Assembly (NCBI RefSeq): GCF_014117325.1
Contig: NZ_CP059732.1
Span: 868,001 to 932,000, forward strand
Length of the DNA: 64,000 bases
Origin: Spirosoma foliorum
GTDB taxonomy: Bacteria; Bacteroidota; Bacteroidia; Cytophagales; Spirosomataceae
Direction: 5' to 3'
This document shows, piece by piece, positions 53,481-62,321 of this stretch; within the stretch, counting starts at the first letter, position 1; every line of letters starts with the position of its first letter. The notes beneath the pieces are model-generated. The model saw only the letters and a program-made list of their open reading frames with translations, searched no databases and was not told where the DNA came from. The translations under genes and the position numbers were made by a program.

Positions 53481-54563
53481 ATGACAAGGAAAACCAACGC
53501 AACGATGCATTCCCCGAACGCTCAGGCACCTCTTGCGCAAGCTTCAGCGGGCAATTTGCCGCTCGACGATAACTGGCGGAAATCTATTCCGGCGCAGGTG
53601 TTTCTGAACCATTTCTTTGCGATGGATTACCATATCCATCATCAAAACGACTTATTCGATCTCGCTAAGTTTCCCATATTTCAGCAGTTTTATGGGCGTG
53701 CGACCGACGAAAATCGTAAGGCACTGGAGAAACTATTACTGAATAGCTGGAGTGCCGAATATGCGCTGCGGATTACCCCTGTTGTCAATGACGAACAGTA
53801 TTTACAGAGTTCATTGCATTGGACGTTTCCGCAGGCATATTACAGCGCTTTATTTAGTGCACGGGCCTTTTTGGCTGTTCAGGGTATTAATGTGAGTAAC
53901 GAGGAGCTGATTCGGAAACGGATTGGCAATATGGTTGTGCGAGGCTATTATCCAGCTTCTATTGGCTATTACGCGCTTGGCCCAATTAATAGCTATCGCA
54001 TTCAGCGATTACCGATGGCGAAACGGTTTACTGTGGCAGCCAAGACTGATTTATTGCTGCCCTCGCGTGAAGGTTCGGTGCAGGTCGAACTGGCTCAGTT
54101 TCTGAAAACCACCCGCGATCAACGCGTACGAGCTTTACGTAATGCGATTCAGACGAATCCGAAAACGGCGTTGCGAAGTCCCAAAACAGGGGAGATTCTG
54201 CAAAAATTCAGTGTAGAACAATACAAGCAATTGGCTAAGCAAATTGGCTACACAACCTATTTCGATATGCTGAGTCGCCTGCGGATTTCGTCAACTAACC
54301 GCGAAATAGAGCGATTTGTCGATTCGGAAATCGATGTGAAACTGTTTCACCAGAGTTTAGTGACTATTGTTGCTCATGTGAATTCTGTACACGAAGCCTA
54401 CATTGCCAAAGCCCTTGGTATGCAGGCGTACCGCCAACTGGTTGCCAAATTGCCGTCTTACTTACAAGAGAGTTTCGTGCGCGATCGTATGAACACAGTC
54501 ATTGCACCAATGCTTGAGGAGCCACAATCAAATCAAGAGCCTTATTTACGAATGGCGGCTTAA
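53481..54563 (+). CDS. Helical hypothetical protein
   Basis: 360 residues, soluble, mainly helical, without signal peptide or membrane segments. The first 40 residues are low-complexity (Ala/Pro/Ser). WTFPQAYYSALFSARAFLAVQ resembles a HEPN-like helix pair, but no Rx4-6H motif is found, so HEPN activity is not supported. A second start ATG at 53505 is possible. It is followed by a strong terminator, is not coupled to neighbours and has its own promoter region in 53277-53480. Function unknown. Confidence 0.6.
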   Translation: MTRKTNATMHSPNAQAPLAQASAGNLPLDDNWRKSIPAQVFLNHFFAMDYHIHHQNDLFDLAKFPIFQQFYGRATDENRKALEKLLLNSWSAEYALRITPVVNDEQYLQSSLHWTFPQAYYSALFSARAFLAVQGINVSNEELIRKRIGNMVVRGYYPASIGYYALGPINSYRIQRLPMAKRFTVAAKTDLLLPSREGSVQVELAQFLKTTRDQRVRALRNAIQTNPKTALRSPKTGEILQKFSVEQYKQLAKQIGYTTYFDMLSRLRISSTNREIERFVDSEIDVKLFHQSLVTIVAHVNSVHEAYIAKALGMQAYRQLVAKLPSYLQESFVRDRMNTVIAPMLEEPQSNQEPYLRMAA

Positions 54564-54619
54564 CAGTATATTACGTTTAGAGCCGTGCCACGGTTCAGAG
54601 CGAAAGTCCTGACAAGTTG

Positions 54620-54652
54620 AAAGCCCGATGCAGTAATACATCGGGCTTTTTT
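54620..54652 (+). terminator. Intrinsic terminator after the 53481 gene
   Basis: Aaagcccgatg (54620-54630) and catcgggcttt (54639-54649) pair around an 8-base loop, then T6. The gap 54564-54891 contains this, then AT-rich DNA with the ahpC promoter; no further gene was seen. Confidence 0.88.
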
Positions 54653-54785
54653 GTGTGTATTGGTAAAATCATAATTTGGATGATTTTGATCAATTGCATT
54701 ATTCTTTAAAGAATATAGAAGTCAGGGCTTATTAGCTTAAGATCGTAGTGGACTGAATATCACTATAATTCCTGGAAATTGATAG

Positions 54786-54813
54786 TTTTTATCTATAAGC
54801 TCATTGATAAAAA
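54786..54813. promoter_or_regulatory. Inverted repeat upstream of ahpC, candidate OxyR or operator site
   Basis: Tttttatc (54786-54793) and gataaaaa (54806-54813) form an 8-bp inverted repeat with a 12-base spacer, 78 bases before the ahpC start. OxyR and other LysR factors bind T-N11-A type dyads. No in vitro or motif scan was done. Confidence 0.35.
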
Positions 54814-54891
54814 TCATATCTTCTATGCGTATTGCTTCCGTAATTTGCACTCAATCAAGATTGGTTCTCATATACAACCTCAATACATTCC

Positions 54892-55446
54892 ATGAAAAAT
54901 CATATCGTTTCTGTTGGTTCAGAATTCCCAGAGTTTAAAAAGCTGGCTGTTGTTTCGCTCGATAAAGACAAAGAGTTCTACGAAATCTCTTCGGAAGATC
55001 ACAAAAATGCGGGTCAGTGGCTGGTCATGTTCTGGTGGCCTAAAGATTTCACCTTCGTTTGCCCAACTGAAATCGCTGAGTTCAACAACAAGTTTGAAGA
55101 TTTCCAGGATCGCGATACAATGGTGATCGGTGCTTCGACCGATAGCGAATTTGTTCATCTGGCATGGCGCAAAAACCACGACGATCTGCGTGGTCTGAAA
55201 TTCCCAATGCTGGCTGATACCTCGAAGTCGCTTGCTGAAGAACTAGGTATCCTGGAAGCCAACGAGAAAGTGGCTTATCGTGTAACGTACATCGTTGATC
55301 CACAAGGTATTGTTCGTTGGGTTGCTGTTAACGATCTGTCTGTTGGCCGGAACGTGAATGAGGTAATTCGCGTGTTGGACGCCCTGCAAACCGATGAACT
55401 TTGCCCATGCAACTGGGTAAAAGGCGAAGCTACGCTAACGGCTTAA
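54892..55446 (+). CDS. ahpC: Peroxiredoxin AhpC
   Basis: 184 residues. FTFVCPTEIAEF has the peroxidatic Cys57, and the C-terminus LCPCNWVKG has the resolving Cys at 171 or 173. YGAST-type segment reads MVIGASTDSEFVHLAWRK. It reduces hydrogen peroxide and organic peroxides to water or alcohols. The CPC ending is typical of AhpC proteins reduced by AhpD or a thioredoxin-like system rather than AhpF. An AhpD-like gene follows, and OxyR lies at 58604, so this is the peroxide response group. Confidence 0.93.
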   Translation: MKNHIVSVGSEFPEFKKLAVVSLDKDKEFYEISSEDHKNAGQWLVMFWWPKDFTFVCPTEIAEFNNKFEDFQDRDTMVIGASTDSEFVHLAWRKNHDDLRGLKFPMLADTSKSLAEELGILEANEKVAYRVTYIVDPQGIVRWVAVNDLSVGRNVNEVIRVLDALQTDELCPCNWVKGEATLTA

Positions 55447-55453
55447 TTTAATG

Positions 55454-55527
55454 TTGAATGATTGAGTGATAGAATGAGTGAATAAGCCACTGAGTTTAGT
55501 CAACCATTCAATCACTCAATCATTCTA
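55454..55527. repeat. 23-base inverted repeat of gaatgattgagtg words between ahpC and ahpD-like gene
   Basis: Arms 55454-55476 and 55505-55527 pair with two mismatches; a longer but poorer pairing covers 33 bases each. The arms are made of atga/gagtg words. It fills the gap between the two genes of the operon. Confidence 0.75.
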
Positions 55528-55543
55528 TCATTCAATATTAATC

Positions 55544-56131
55544 ATGACAACCACACAAAACGAAACCGTTCTGTCGCTTCTGAAACTGGTAGGACTGGGT
55601 GCAGAAGCTGAATACCCTGCTTTGGATGCGTTGGCAAAAGCCGATCATCGGTACCTGCGCGATCTGAAAATCAATGTGGGCAATGTGCTTAACAGCAGTC
55701 AAACGCTGACAAAGAAAGAAGCTTTATTATTGGCTTTGTCGGTAGCGGTCAATGAAAAGCTTCAGCCACTGGTTGATTCATTGACAAGTGCTGCTCAGCA
55801 GGAAGGGGCAACCGATGCCGAAGTTGCCGAAACGATTGCCTGTACTTCTTTACTGAGTACCAACAACATATTCTATCGGTTCCGTCACTTTGTTGGTAAG
55901 GATTATTACCAGCAGACTCAACCCGGCATTCGCATGAGTATCATGATGAATCCGGTGCTGGGAAAAGAGTTTTTCGAACTGATGAGCCTTGCCGTATCGG
56001 CAGTTAATGGTTGTGAACTCTGCGTTCGGTCGCACGAAGAAAGTGTGCTGAAACATGGCGCTACCGAAGCTCGGGTTTTTGAAGCTATCCGATTGGCTTC
56101 GGTTATCAAAGGTTTTATTACGTTACTGTAA
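55544..56131 (+). CDS. AhpD-like alkylhydroperoxidase (carboxymuconolactone decarboxylase family)
   Basis: About 195 residues from ATG 55544; the ORF open at 55478 only adds repeat-encoded residues. NGCELCVRSHEESVLKHG is the CxxC...His catalytic site of AhpD. Helical bundle otherwise. It can pass electrons to AhpC via the CELC disulfide, replacing AhpF. Forms an operon with ahpC, with an inverted repeat in the gap. Confidence 0.88.
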   Translation: MTTTQNETVLSLLKLVGLGAEAEYPALDALAKADHRYLRDLKINVGNVLNSSQTLTKKEALLLALSVAVNEKLQPLVDSLTSAAQQEGATDAEVAETIACTSLLSTNNIFYRFRHFVGKDYYQQTQPGIRMSIMMNPVLGKEFFELMSLAVSAVNGCELCVRSHEESVLKHGATEARVFEAIRLASVIKGFITLL

Positions 56132-56327
56132 GAGGATACAGGCTTCTGTTTGGGAGAGCAATTAAAATGAGAGTCCAGGAAACATTACTAGATGAAGATG
56201 CGTTAAAGGATAGTAACGCATATATAGTCTGGTACCAGATATAAGAAATATAGTATGTTGCTACTGTCATGACTGTTGCAATAAATTGCCTCTTATAGTC
56301 TTCAGTACTGTATCTGCCGTAATGTAA

Positions 56328-56364
56328 AGCCCGCTTTCTTTAATAAGAAGCGGGCTCTTTTTTT
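56328..56364 (+). terminator. Intrinsic terminator after the ahpC-ahpD operon
   Basis: Agcccgctt and aagcgggct pair across tcttaataag, then c-t7. It ends the peroxidase operon 200 bases downstream of the stop. The interval 56132-56327 before it is AT-rich, with no gene seen. Confidence 0.85.
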
Positions 56365-56370
56365 ATTAGA

Positions 56371-56453
56371 TTTTTGTCATTTCGACGTAGGAGAAATCTT
56401 AAAGGTCATTATAAGTCAAGCCTGAGATTCCTCCTGCGTCGGAATGACAAAAA
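56371..56453. repeat. 29-base inverted repeat of the GTCATTCCGACG type
   Basis: Arms 56371-56399 and 56425-56453 pair with three mismatches, all C/T or G/A so that G-U pairs would keep the RNA stem. The core gtcattccgacgcaggagga is one of the dispersed repeats common in Bacteroidota (recognition from memory). It lies 29 bases before the stop of hemH. Confidence 0.85.
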
Positions 56454-56481
56454 ATCATCCAGTTTAAATAAAACCTTCACC

Positions 56482-57543
56482 TTATGCTGTTTTCACCAAG
56501 TCGATCAGGGCTTCAATCCAGATGGGGCTATCGTTCAGGCTTTCAACCAATTGCCAGTGCTTACCGCCCGCCTGTTCAAATAATTCTTTGTACTCTACAC
56601 CAACTTCAATAGTCGTCTCTAAACAATCGGCGACAAAAGCGGGCGAAAAGGCCAGTACGCTCTTAATCCCTTTTGCGGGCAATTCCTTAATAATATCGTC
56701 GGTATACGGTTTAATCCAGGGATCGCTACCTAGCCGCGACTGAAAACAGGTTGTGTATTTACCTTCGGGGATACCCAATGCCTGCACAAGCAGACGGGTT
56801 GTCTCGAAACACTGTGCCCGGTAGCAATGCTGATTTAGCGCATGGAATGTATTGCAGCACTCGCCAAACTGACAAACTGTTTTTGTAACATCACCCTTCC
56901 GAATCTGACTTTCGGGTAAGCCGTGATAGCTAAACAGGAAATGGTCGTAATCGTAAGTTGTCATGTACTTACGGGCGATTTGCGCAAAACCTTCGATGAA
57001 TTTTGGATGCTCCAGAAAGCGATTGACGAACCGAATAGCTGGGATTACGTCCCAACTTTTGACGAGTTCCATTACCTTCTGGTAAACAGAGCCGGTCGAC
57101 GCTGACGCATATTGTGGGAAAAATGGGACGACCACAATATCCGTTAAGCCTAATTTTTGAAACTCATTCAACCCCGCTTCTATACTAGGGCTCTGGTACC
57201 GCATAGCCAGTTTTACTACGTACTCATCGCCGAGTTGTTGCTGGAGTTCCTTCTCCACAATATGGCCGTAATACTTTAAAGGCGAGCCCGTTTCGGTCCA
57301 GAGTTGCTTGTAAATTTTAGCCGATTTCGGTGCCCGAAATGGAGCAATGATGCCATTGACAAGAAAAAAACGCGACACATAAGAGATGTCGATTACCCGA
57401 CCATCCATCAGAAATTCGCGCAGATATTTACGGACATCCGGAACCGAAGGGCTGTCGGGTGTACCTAGATTAACGATCAATACGCCCGTTTTTCCTACCG
57501 ATTTTGGAGCGGAAACGCGAGGTTGAAAAGCAGAAACTTCCAT
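56482..57543 (-). CDS. hemH: Ferrochelatase
   Basis: 353 residues. VLIVNLGTPDSPS (about 22-34) is the typical start, FLFSYHGLPESQ has the catalytic His (about 205), and LAFSPAFVADCLETTIE carries the metal-site Glu. It inserts iron into protoporphyrin IX to form haem. Lies between the peroxidase operon and oxyR, an arrangement that links haem supply with peroxide defence. Convergent with ahpD-like gene. Confidence 0.93.
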   Translation of the reverse strand: MEVSAFQPRVSAPKSVGKTGVLIVNLGTPDSPSVPDVRKYLREFLMDGRVIDISYVSRFFLVNGIIAPFRAPKSAKIYKQLWTETGSPLKYYGHIVEKELQQQLGDEYVVKLAMRYQSPSIEAGLNEFQKLGLTDIVVVPFFPQYASASTGSVYQKVMELVKSWDVIPAIRFVNRFLEHPKFIEGFAQIARKYMTTYDYDHFLFSYHGLPESQIRKGDVTKTVCQFGECCNTFHALNQHCYRAQCFETTRLLVQALGIPEGKYTTCFQSRLGSDPWIKPYTDDIIKELPAKGIKSVLAFSPAFVADCLETTIEVGVEYKELFEQAGGKHWQLVESLNDSPIWIEALIDLVKTA

Positions 57544-57652
57544 GTACAGGAAAATAGAGATTTAACTGGGTTGGTTTAGTCCCAGGCTCAAGGCTACAAA
57601 TTTACGACATCGAAGCCTGAATCGCATCGGCAACCTGCCTGAAACGTTGAAC

Positions 57653-58441
57653 TTACTTTGCTCCGGGATATCGACTTAAGTCTGTACGGGTAAAGTCACT
57701 AAACACTTCGCCGGGTAAGCCCGAAAAGATCATAATATCACTTAATTCATAGTCACCCCGGTCGCTGGCAAGCAGAATGTCACCATGTTGCTGATAGTCT
57801 TCCCAAGGAAGTGTGAATGTGGGTTGATTATCAGTGGTTTTTTGGAAATGAGCCCATTGCGATACCAGGTGCGTTTTTTTGTCTACCCACACTTTATACC
57901 GGGCACCGGGCGTGTTGCTGCCAGGTTTAAAGGTCACTTGTAGCACATCCGAAGCTTTTCCCGTTTGGGTAGGTTCTGCTCCAAGATACTTAAGCGTTAC
58001 GCCTGCGTCTTTAAGTTTAAAGGGCATGAACAGCCAATAGGAATCGTTAATCCAGTTTCGTTTGCCTTGCTTGACATACTTCGTTACCGAATCGACGACC
58101 GTTAATTCTTCACCACGTCGGAAAACCCGGCCCATGTCATTGTTGATATTTAGTAACACCGTCTGATCGTCGTGCAGATTATCGACCCGAACATCCCCCG
58201 ACCATTTATCCCAGATGAGTTTTCGAACACCATCAAAATTCCAGGTGATGAGTTGTGTTTCGTCCCAGGCTGCCCGCCCACCCATAGCTGCCATCACTTC
58301 GTCGGCGATTTGTACCGCCCGTGGGTCCGAACCGGCTATGTCGAAACCTGGTGCGGGTGGATTCGGTGTTTTTTTTGATTGAGCGTTACAAAACGGCCCA
58401 GCAAGCAAAAGAAAGAGCAGGAAAAGTCGATGTTTATTCAT
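57653..58441 (-). CDS. Exported protein of LolA-like fold
   Basis: 262 residues with signal peptide MNKHRLFLLFLLLAGPFCNA followed by QSKKTP. The body is beta-rich with a single-sheet pattern (TWNFDGVRKLIWDKWSGDVRV, VLQVTFKPGSNTPGARYKVWVDKKTHLVSQWAHF) as in outer-membrane lipoprotein-sorting and related proteins. Cys18 is inside the signal peptide but no standard lipobox is seen. Lies 109 bases from hemH on the same strand and may share its promoter region. Function not known. Confidence 0.65.
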   Translation of the reverse strand: MNKHRLFLLFLLLAGPFCNAQSKKTPNPPAPGFDIAGSDPRAVQIADEVMAAMGGRAAWDETQLITWNFDGVRKLIWDKWSGDVRVDNLHDDQTVLLNINNDMGRVFRRGEELTVVDSVTKYVKQGKRNWINDSYWLFMPFKLKDAGVTLKYLGAEPTQTGKASDVLQVTFKPGSNTPGARYKVWVDKKTHLVSQWAHFQKTTDNQPTFTLPWEDYQQHGDILLASDRGDYELSDIMIFSGLPGEVFSDFTRTDLSRYPGAK

Positions 58442-58520
58442 GAGTAGTGAGGATTAGCTTAACAAAAATAGAACACGGAGTCTTTCATTTGGTTCGATGG
58501 GTTTTAGATTTGTTTGGATA

Positions 58521-58587
58521 TATGATGTAGGGTGTATGATATAGGATATGCGCTGCGAAAAGAATACATCATATACCCTACATCATA
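58521..58587. repeat. 20-base inverted repeat before oxyR
   Basis: Arms tatgatgtagggtgtatgat (58521-58540) and its complement at 58568-58587 pair with one mismatch across a 27-base loop. The right arm ends 16 bases before the oxyR ATG, so it overlaps the likely promoter or leader. Confidence 0.75.
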
Positions 58588-58603
58588 CATCCTACATTTT
58601 TCA

Positions 58604-59545
58604 ATGACGCTTTCTCAACTCGATTATATTGTTGCTGTTGATACCTATCGACACTTTGCTACTGCTGCCGAAGCTTGCCATGTAACTCAGCCAACACTGA
58701 GCATGCAGATTCAGAAACTGGAAGACGAACTGGGTATTCTGGTATTTGACCGATCAAAACAGCCCGTCGTACCAACCGAAACCGGGCAGGCTATTCTGGC
58801 CCAGGCCCGCGATGTGCTACGGGCTGCCCGACGTATTCCCGAAATTGTAAGTGAATCGAAAGATGATTTTCGGGGTGATTTCAGGATTGGTATTATCCCA
58901 ACCCTGGCACCGTATCTACTGCCGTATTTCATTGGCGAGTTTATTGCCAAATACCCTGCCGTAACCGTGCAGATTCAGGAATTGGTGACCGAGCAGGTAA
59001 TCGAACGGCTTCGGAATGGATTGATCGACGTGGGCCTGGTTGTCACGCCACTTGCCGAAAACGGGATTACTGAAATTCCGCTCTTTCAGGAGCCTTTTGT
59101 GGTGTATGCTGCTGAATCAAACCCACTATTGAACAAGTCGGTAATTACCCCGGTTGATTTGCAGACGGATGGGCTTTGGTTATTAACGGAGGGCCATTGC
59201 TTTCGTAGTCAGGTCATGAATTTGTGCGGGGCCGACCGGCAGGCGAATAGCACAACGGCCTTACGGTATGAAACGGGTTCGCTCGAAACGCTGATCAAGT
59301 TAATCGACAAGCAGGGCGGGTTTACGCTACTGCCTTACCTGGCCACGCTTGACATGGATACTGCCCGCCAGAGACGACTTCGTCCGTTTGCTATGCCCCA
59401 GCCTGTTCGGGAAGTGAGTATTGTTATGCACCGGAGTTTTCTGAAGCGTAAACTCATCAACACGTTCAAAACCGAAATTCTGGCGCATTTACCTAAGGAA
59501 TTGGCAAGTGAAGAAAAACGCCATCAATTAGTGCGGTTGAAATAA
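58604..59545 (+). CDS. oxyR: Hydrogen-peroxide sensor OxyR (LysR family)
   Basis: About 313 residues from ATG 58604; an upstream GTG at 58532 would add repeat-encoded residues. N-terminal LysR HTH (MTLSQLDYIVAV..., with QPTLSMQIQKLEDELG). EGHCFRSQVMNLC places Cys199 and Cys208, the same residue numbers as the redox switch of E. coli OxyR. On oxidation a disulfide forms and it activates peroxide genes. Targets here are probably ahpC-ahpD and hemH. Divergent from the LolA-like gene. Confidence 0.93.
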   Translation: MTLSQLDYIVAVDTYRHFATAAEACHVTQPTLSMQIQKLEDELGILVFDRSKQPVVPTETGQAILAQARDVLRAARRIPEIVSESKDDFRGDFRIGIIPTLAPYLLPYFIGEFIAKYPAVTVQIQELVTEQVIERLRNGLIDVGLVVTPLAENGITEIPLFQEPFVVYAAESNPLLNKSVITPVDLQTDGLWLLTEGHCFRSQVMNLCGADRQANSTTALRYETGSLETLIKLIDKQGGFTLLPYLATLDMDTARQRRLRPFAMPQPVREVSIVMHRSFLKRKLINTFKTEILAHLPKELASEEKRHQLVRLK

Positions 59546-59696
59546 AGATACCGTCTTGATTTACAGCCAGAAATAATAGGTGTCTTGGTAAGGGTTGATC
59601 GAAAATCTGCTAGCGATAAATTGTAATTGCCATTTTTGTAAACAGTTTATTATTAGTAGAGTTATGCCGTTAAGTATAAATACTTGGGGATATATA

Positions 59697-59704
59697 TATA
59701 TTTG
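59697..59704 (+). promoter_or_regulatory. Candidate Bacteroidetes -7 box before the T9SS Ig-repeat gene
   Basis: Tatatttg matches TAnnTTTG and lies 47 bases before ATG 59752; a -33 TTG is not clear. The 206-base gap 59546-59751 holds no gene. Confidence 0.4.
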
Positions 59705-59751
59705 CCCACCTGTATAGTTATAGCAGCTTACCCGTAAGATAACCGATACCT

Positions 59752-62220
59752 ATGGCCCACCATTTACATTCCCCTAAACTGTGCGAACGATATAGGGAAC
59801 GTCTGTTTATCACTGTAATTTTCTTTATTTCATTCGTATATCATCAGGTTTCGGCGCAAACGCTCGATACCGAACCCCTTGCCGTGACTTCCGTTTGTGC
59901 GGGATCACAGATTGATGTAACGGGCCTCAGAACAGCCGCTTCCAGCGATTTTACCATACAACTCTCCAACGGAGGAACTACCTATACCGACATTCCTTCA
60001 TTTCTTTTGTCGGCATCAGGGCGTTATGAAATTACCTATCGGGCTACGATTCCGGCCAATACACCCGGTGGAACAAATTATCGGATTCGGATTGTATCAA
60101 AAAGTCCCGATATGACTGGTACGCCCAGCCCGACGATTCTGACCGTGAAGGCCAAACCGAATTTGCCGACGGTTTCCATCAGTTCTCTTTCGTTTTGCCA
60201 GGGACAGGCAAGCGGGGCGCTGAGTGCCACGGCTACAGATGCTGCTGCAACGCTACTTTGGTACGGAACTAGTGCAACAGGTGGTACGGGCACACTAACC
60301 CCAGCCCAACTGTCGACGACTAATTCTGGTGTGGTCAACTATTACGTTACCCAGCGCTTGAATGAATGTGAAAGCGACCGTGCAAGTATAGTGGTAGAAG
60401 TCAAGCCACCATCGGATGCGCCAACTGTTCAGTCGTTGGTAGTTTGCCAGAATAACCCCACACCAGTAATACAACCGACAGGGCAAAATCTGCTGTGGTA
60501 TACCAGCAATAATGGTGGAACCGGATCATCTACCGCGCCCGTAGTGAATACATCACAAACGGGCCAGACAACTTATTACATCAGCCAGACGACAAATGGT
60601 TGTGAAAGTCCACGAGCAGCGCTGACTGTAACCGTAGCGCCCACACCGTCTGCTCCGGGGGTGAGCGCTAAGATTCTCTGTCAGTTTGCGGCTTCTGAGC
60701 CAGTAACGGCAGTAGGTGAGGGGTTACGATGGTATAATATCGATGGAAATAAATTTGAGTCGGCTCCAGTTATCACTACCGACAAGGGGGCCTCGTTTTC
60801 GTTGCTGGTTAGCCAAACTGTAGGCGGCTGCGAAAGCCCAAAGGCAACGCTGAGTGTTATGGTTCTAACAACGCCTATGCCAGCGGTTACGAAAGCAACA
60901 GTTGAGATTTGTCAGGGTACGAGCGCGCAACCGCTTGAGGCTACGGGAACCAACCTGAAATGGACTGATCCAAATGGAAACGTAACCACAACAGCTCCAA
61001 CGCCACCAACGTCGGCCGCTTCTGCCAATCCGAATGGAGATGTGTATTATGTGACCCAAACAGCCAACGGCTGCGAAAGCCCTAAAGTAGCCATCACGGT
61101 ATTTGTTCAGGCATTGCCAACGATGTCTATTGTCGGCAGTACAACAACCAATGTGGGTGTAGAAGTCCCGCTGAAATTATCCTTTACGGGCATAGGTTCC
61201 TATACGTACAAACTGTCGACTGGGTTGGTCGGTGCTGCCTTAAAAGATACCACCATCTTGGTGCTCCCAACGCAAACGACGGAGTACAAGGTTACTGAAG
61301 TTAGTAATAAATGTGGCACGGGATTACCTGCCAACGGATCGTCGGCGACGGTTACGGTGCTTGTTCCCGCCATCCAAACATTGGCATTAATATCGGCAAC
61401 GGTGTGTGCCGGGGCAAGCCTGACAACCAGTTTTTCAACTTCCGGGAATTTCAATTCGGGCAATGTATTTAAACTTCAACTGGCTAAGGTTGAAACCGAT
61501 ACCACGAAGATTGTGTACGTAGATATGCCCAATAGTCTGGCTGTCAATGGGCAGATCAGTGGTAACATTCCTACTAATACGGCTGCTGGGTCTTACTGGG
61601 TGCGGGTTGTGGCGACAAATCCAAAGATTCCTATTAATGGGAAAAACAGCCCCACCTTGCTCACTGTTCGGGCGTTACCCGCAGCAACGCTTACGGGTAA
61701 TCAAACGATTTATGAGGGGCAGCCGTCCAGCTTAACCGTCCTATTTTCGGGTGAGGCTCCGTTTGCGATTGCCTACCGCGATAGTACGTCCAGCGGCCTG
61801 GGGACAATCCAGTCGTTAACGGCAACAACAAGCCCATACGCGTTTGCCATTACGCCTAAGAAAACAACATACTATTATCTTACATCGGTTAGCAATGGTT
61901 GTGGGATGGGCTCTTTAACCAATCGAGTGGTTATTGTAAGCGTAAACCCGGTGCTGGGTGTTGAGGATCAACCCTTAGCCGATGCCGTTGAGGTCTATCC
62001 GGTGCCCGCAACAACAAATGTGACGGTTCGCATCAATGGATTATCTACCGCGCAAACAGCCGTTCTTGAACTAACGGATTTGACCGGACATACGACGAAT
62101 CGGCAGGAAACCCGACAAGCTACATCGTCATTGTCCCTTGATCAGCATCCGGCGGGCACCTACATTCTAAACATTCAGGTGGGTGATCGAAGAGCTTCCC
62201 GGCGGATTGTGAAGTTGTAG
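59752..62220 (+). CDS. T9SS-secreted surface protein with Ig-like repeats
   Basis: 822 residues. Signal peptide (HLHSPKLCERYRERLFITVIFFISFVYHQVSAQ), a beta-domain with Cys in SVCAGSQIDV, then four Ig-like repeats of about 75-85 residues, each with a CQ/C-x start and the ending (Y)YVTQT.NGCES. Further beta modules follow. The C-terminus has the type A T9SS sorting domain (VEVYPVPATTNVTVRI ... SRRIVKL). It is exported through the type IX system and attached to the cell surface. The following gene is a paralogue, so this is a tandem family. Adhesion or gliding role is inferred. Confidence 0.85.
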   Translation: MAHHLHSPKLCERYRERLFITVIFFISFVYHQVSAQTLDTEPLAVTSVCAGSQIDVTGLRTAASSDFTIQLSNGGTTYTDIPSFLLSASGRYEITYRATIPANTPGGTNYRIRIVSKSPDMTGTPSPTILTVKAKPNLPTVSISSLSFCQGQASGALSATATDAAATLLWYGTSATGGTGTLTPAQLSTTNSGVVNYYVTQRLNECESDRASIVVEVKPPSDAPTVQSLVVCQNNPTPVIQPTGQNLLWYTSNNGGTGSSTAPVVNTSQTGQTTYYISQTTNGCESPRAALTVTVAPTPSAPGVSAKILCQFAASEPVTAVGEGLRWYNIDGNKFESAPVITTDKGASFSLLVSQTVGGCESPKATLSVMVLTTPMPAVTKATVEICQGTSAQPLEATGTNLKWTDPNGNVTTTAPTPPTSAASANPNGDVYYVTQTANGCESPKVAITVFVQALPTMSIVGSTTTNVGVEVPLKLSFTGIGSYTYKLSTGLVGAALKDTTILVLPTQTTEYKVTEVSNKCGTGLPANGSSATVTVLVPAIQTLALISATVCAGASLTTSFSTSGNFNSGNVFKLQLAKVETDTTKIVYVDMPNSLAVNGQISGNIPTNTAAGSYWVRVVATNPKIPINGKNSPTLLTVRALPAATLTGNQTIYEGQPSSLTVLFSGEAPFAIAYRDSTSSGLGTIQSLTATTSPYAFAITPKKTTYYYLTSVSNGCGMGSLTNRVVIVSVNPVLGVEDQPLADAVEVYPVPATTNVTVRINGLSTAQTAVLELTDLTGHTTNRQETRQATSSLSLDQHPAGTYILNIQVGDRRASRRIVKL

Positions 62221-62321
62221 GAAAAATTGGCCGTTAGGTATTTGGCGACTCACCTTTTAGGAGTGTCTCCTATTAATGGCTGATCAGTTGGTGTTCAATT
62301 AACCCCCAACTTACTGCTACA

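Noticed and set aside
53481-54563. HEPN nuclease assignment for the 360-residue protein
   Set aside because: A helix pair looks similar, but no Rx4-6H catalytic motif was found.
58532-58603. Upstream extension of OxyR
   Set aside because: It would be translated from the inverted repeat; ATG 58604 gives the standard LysR start.
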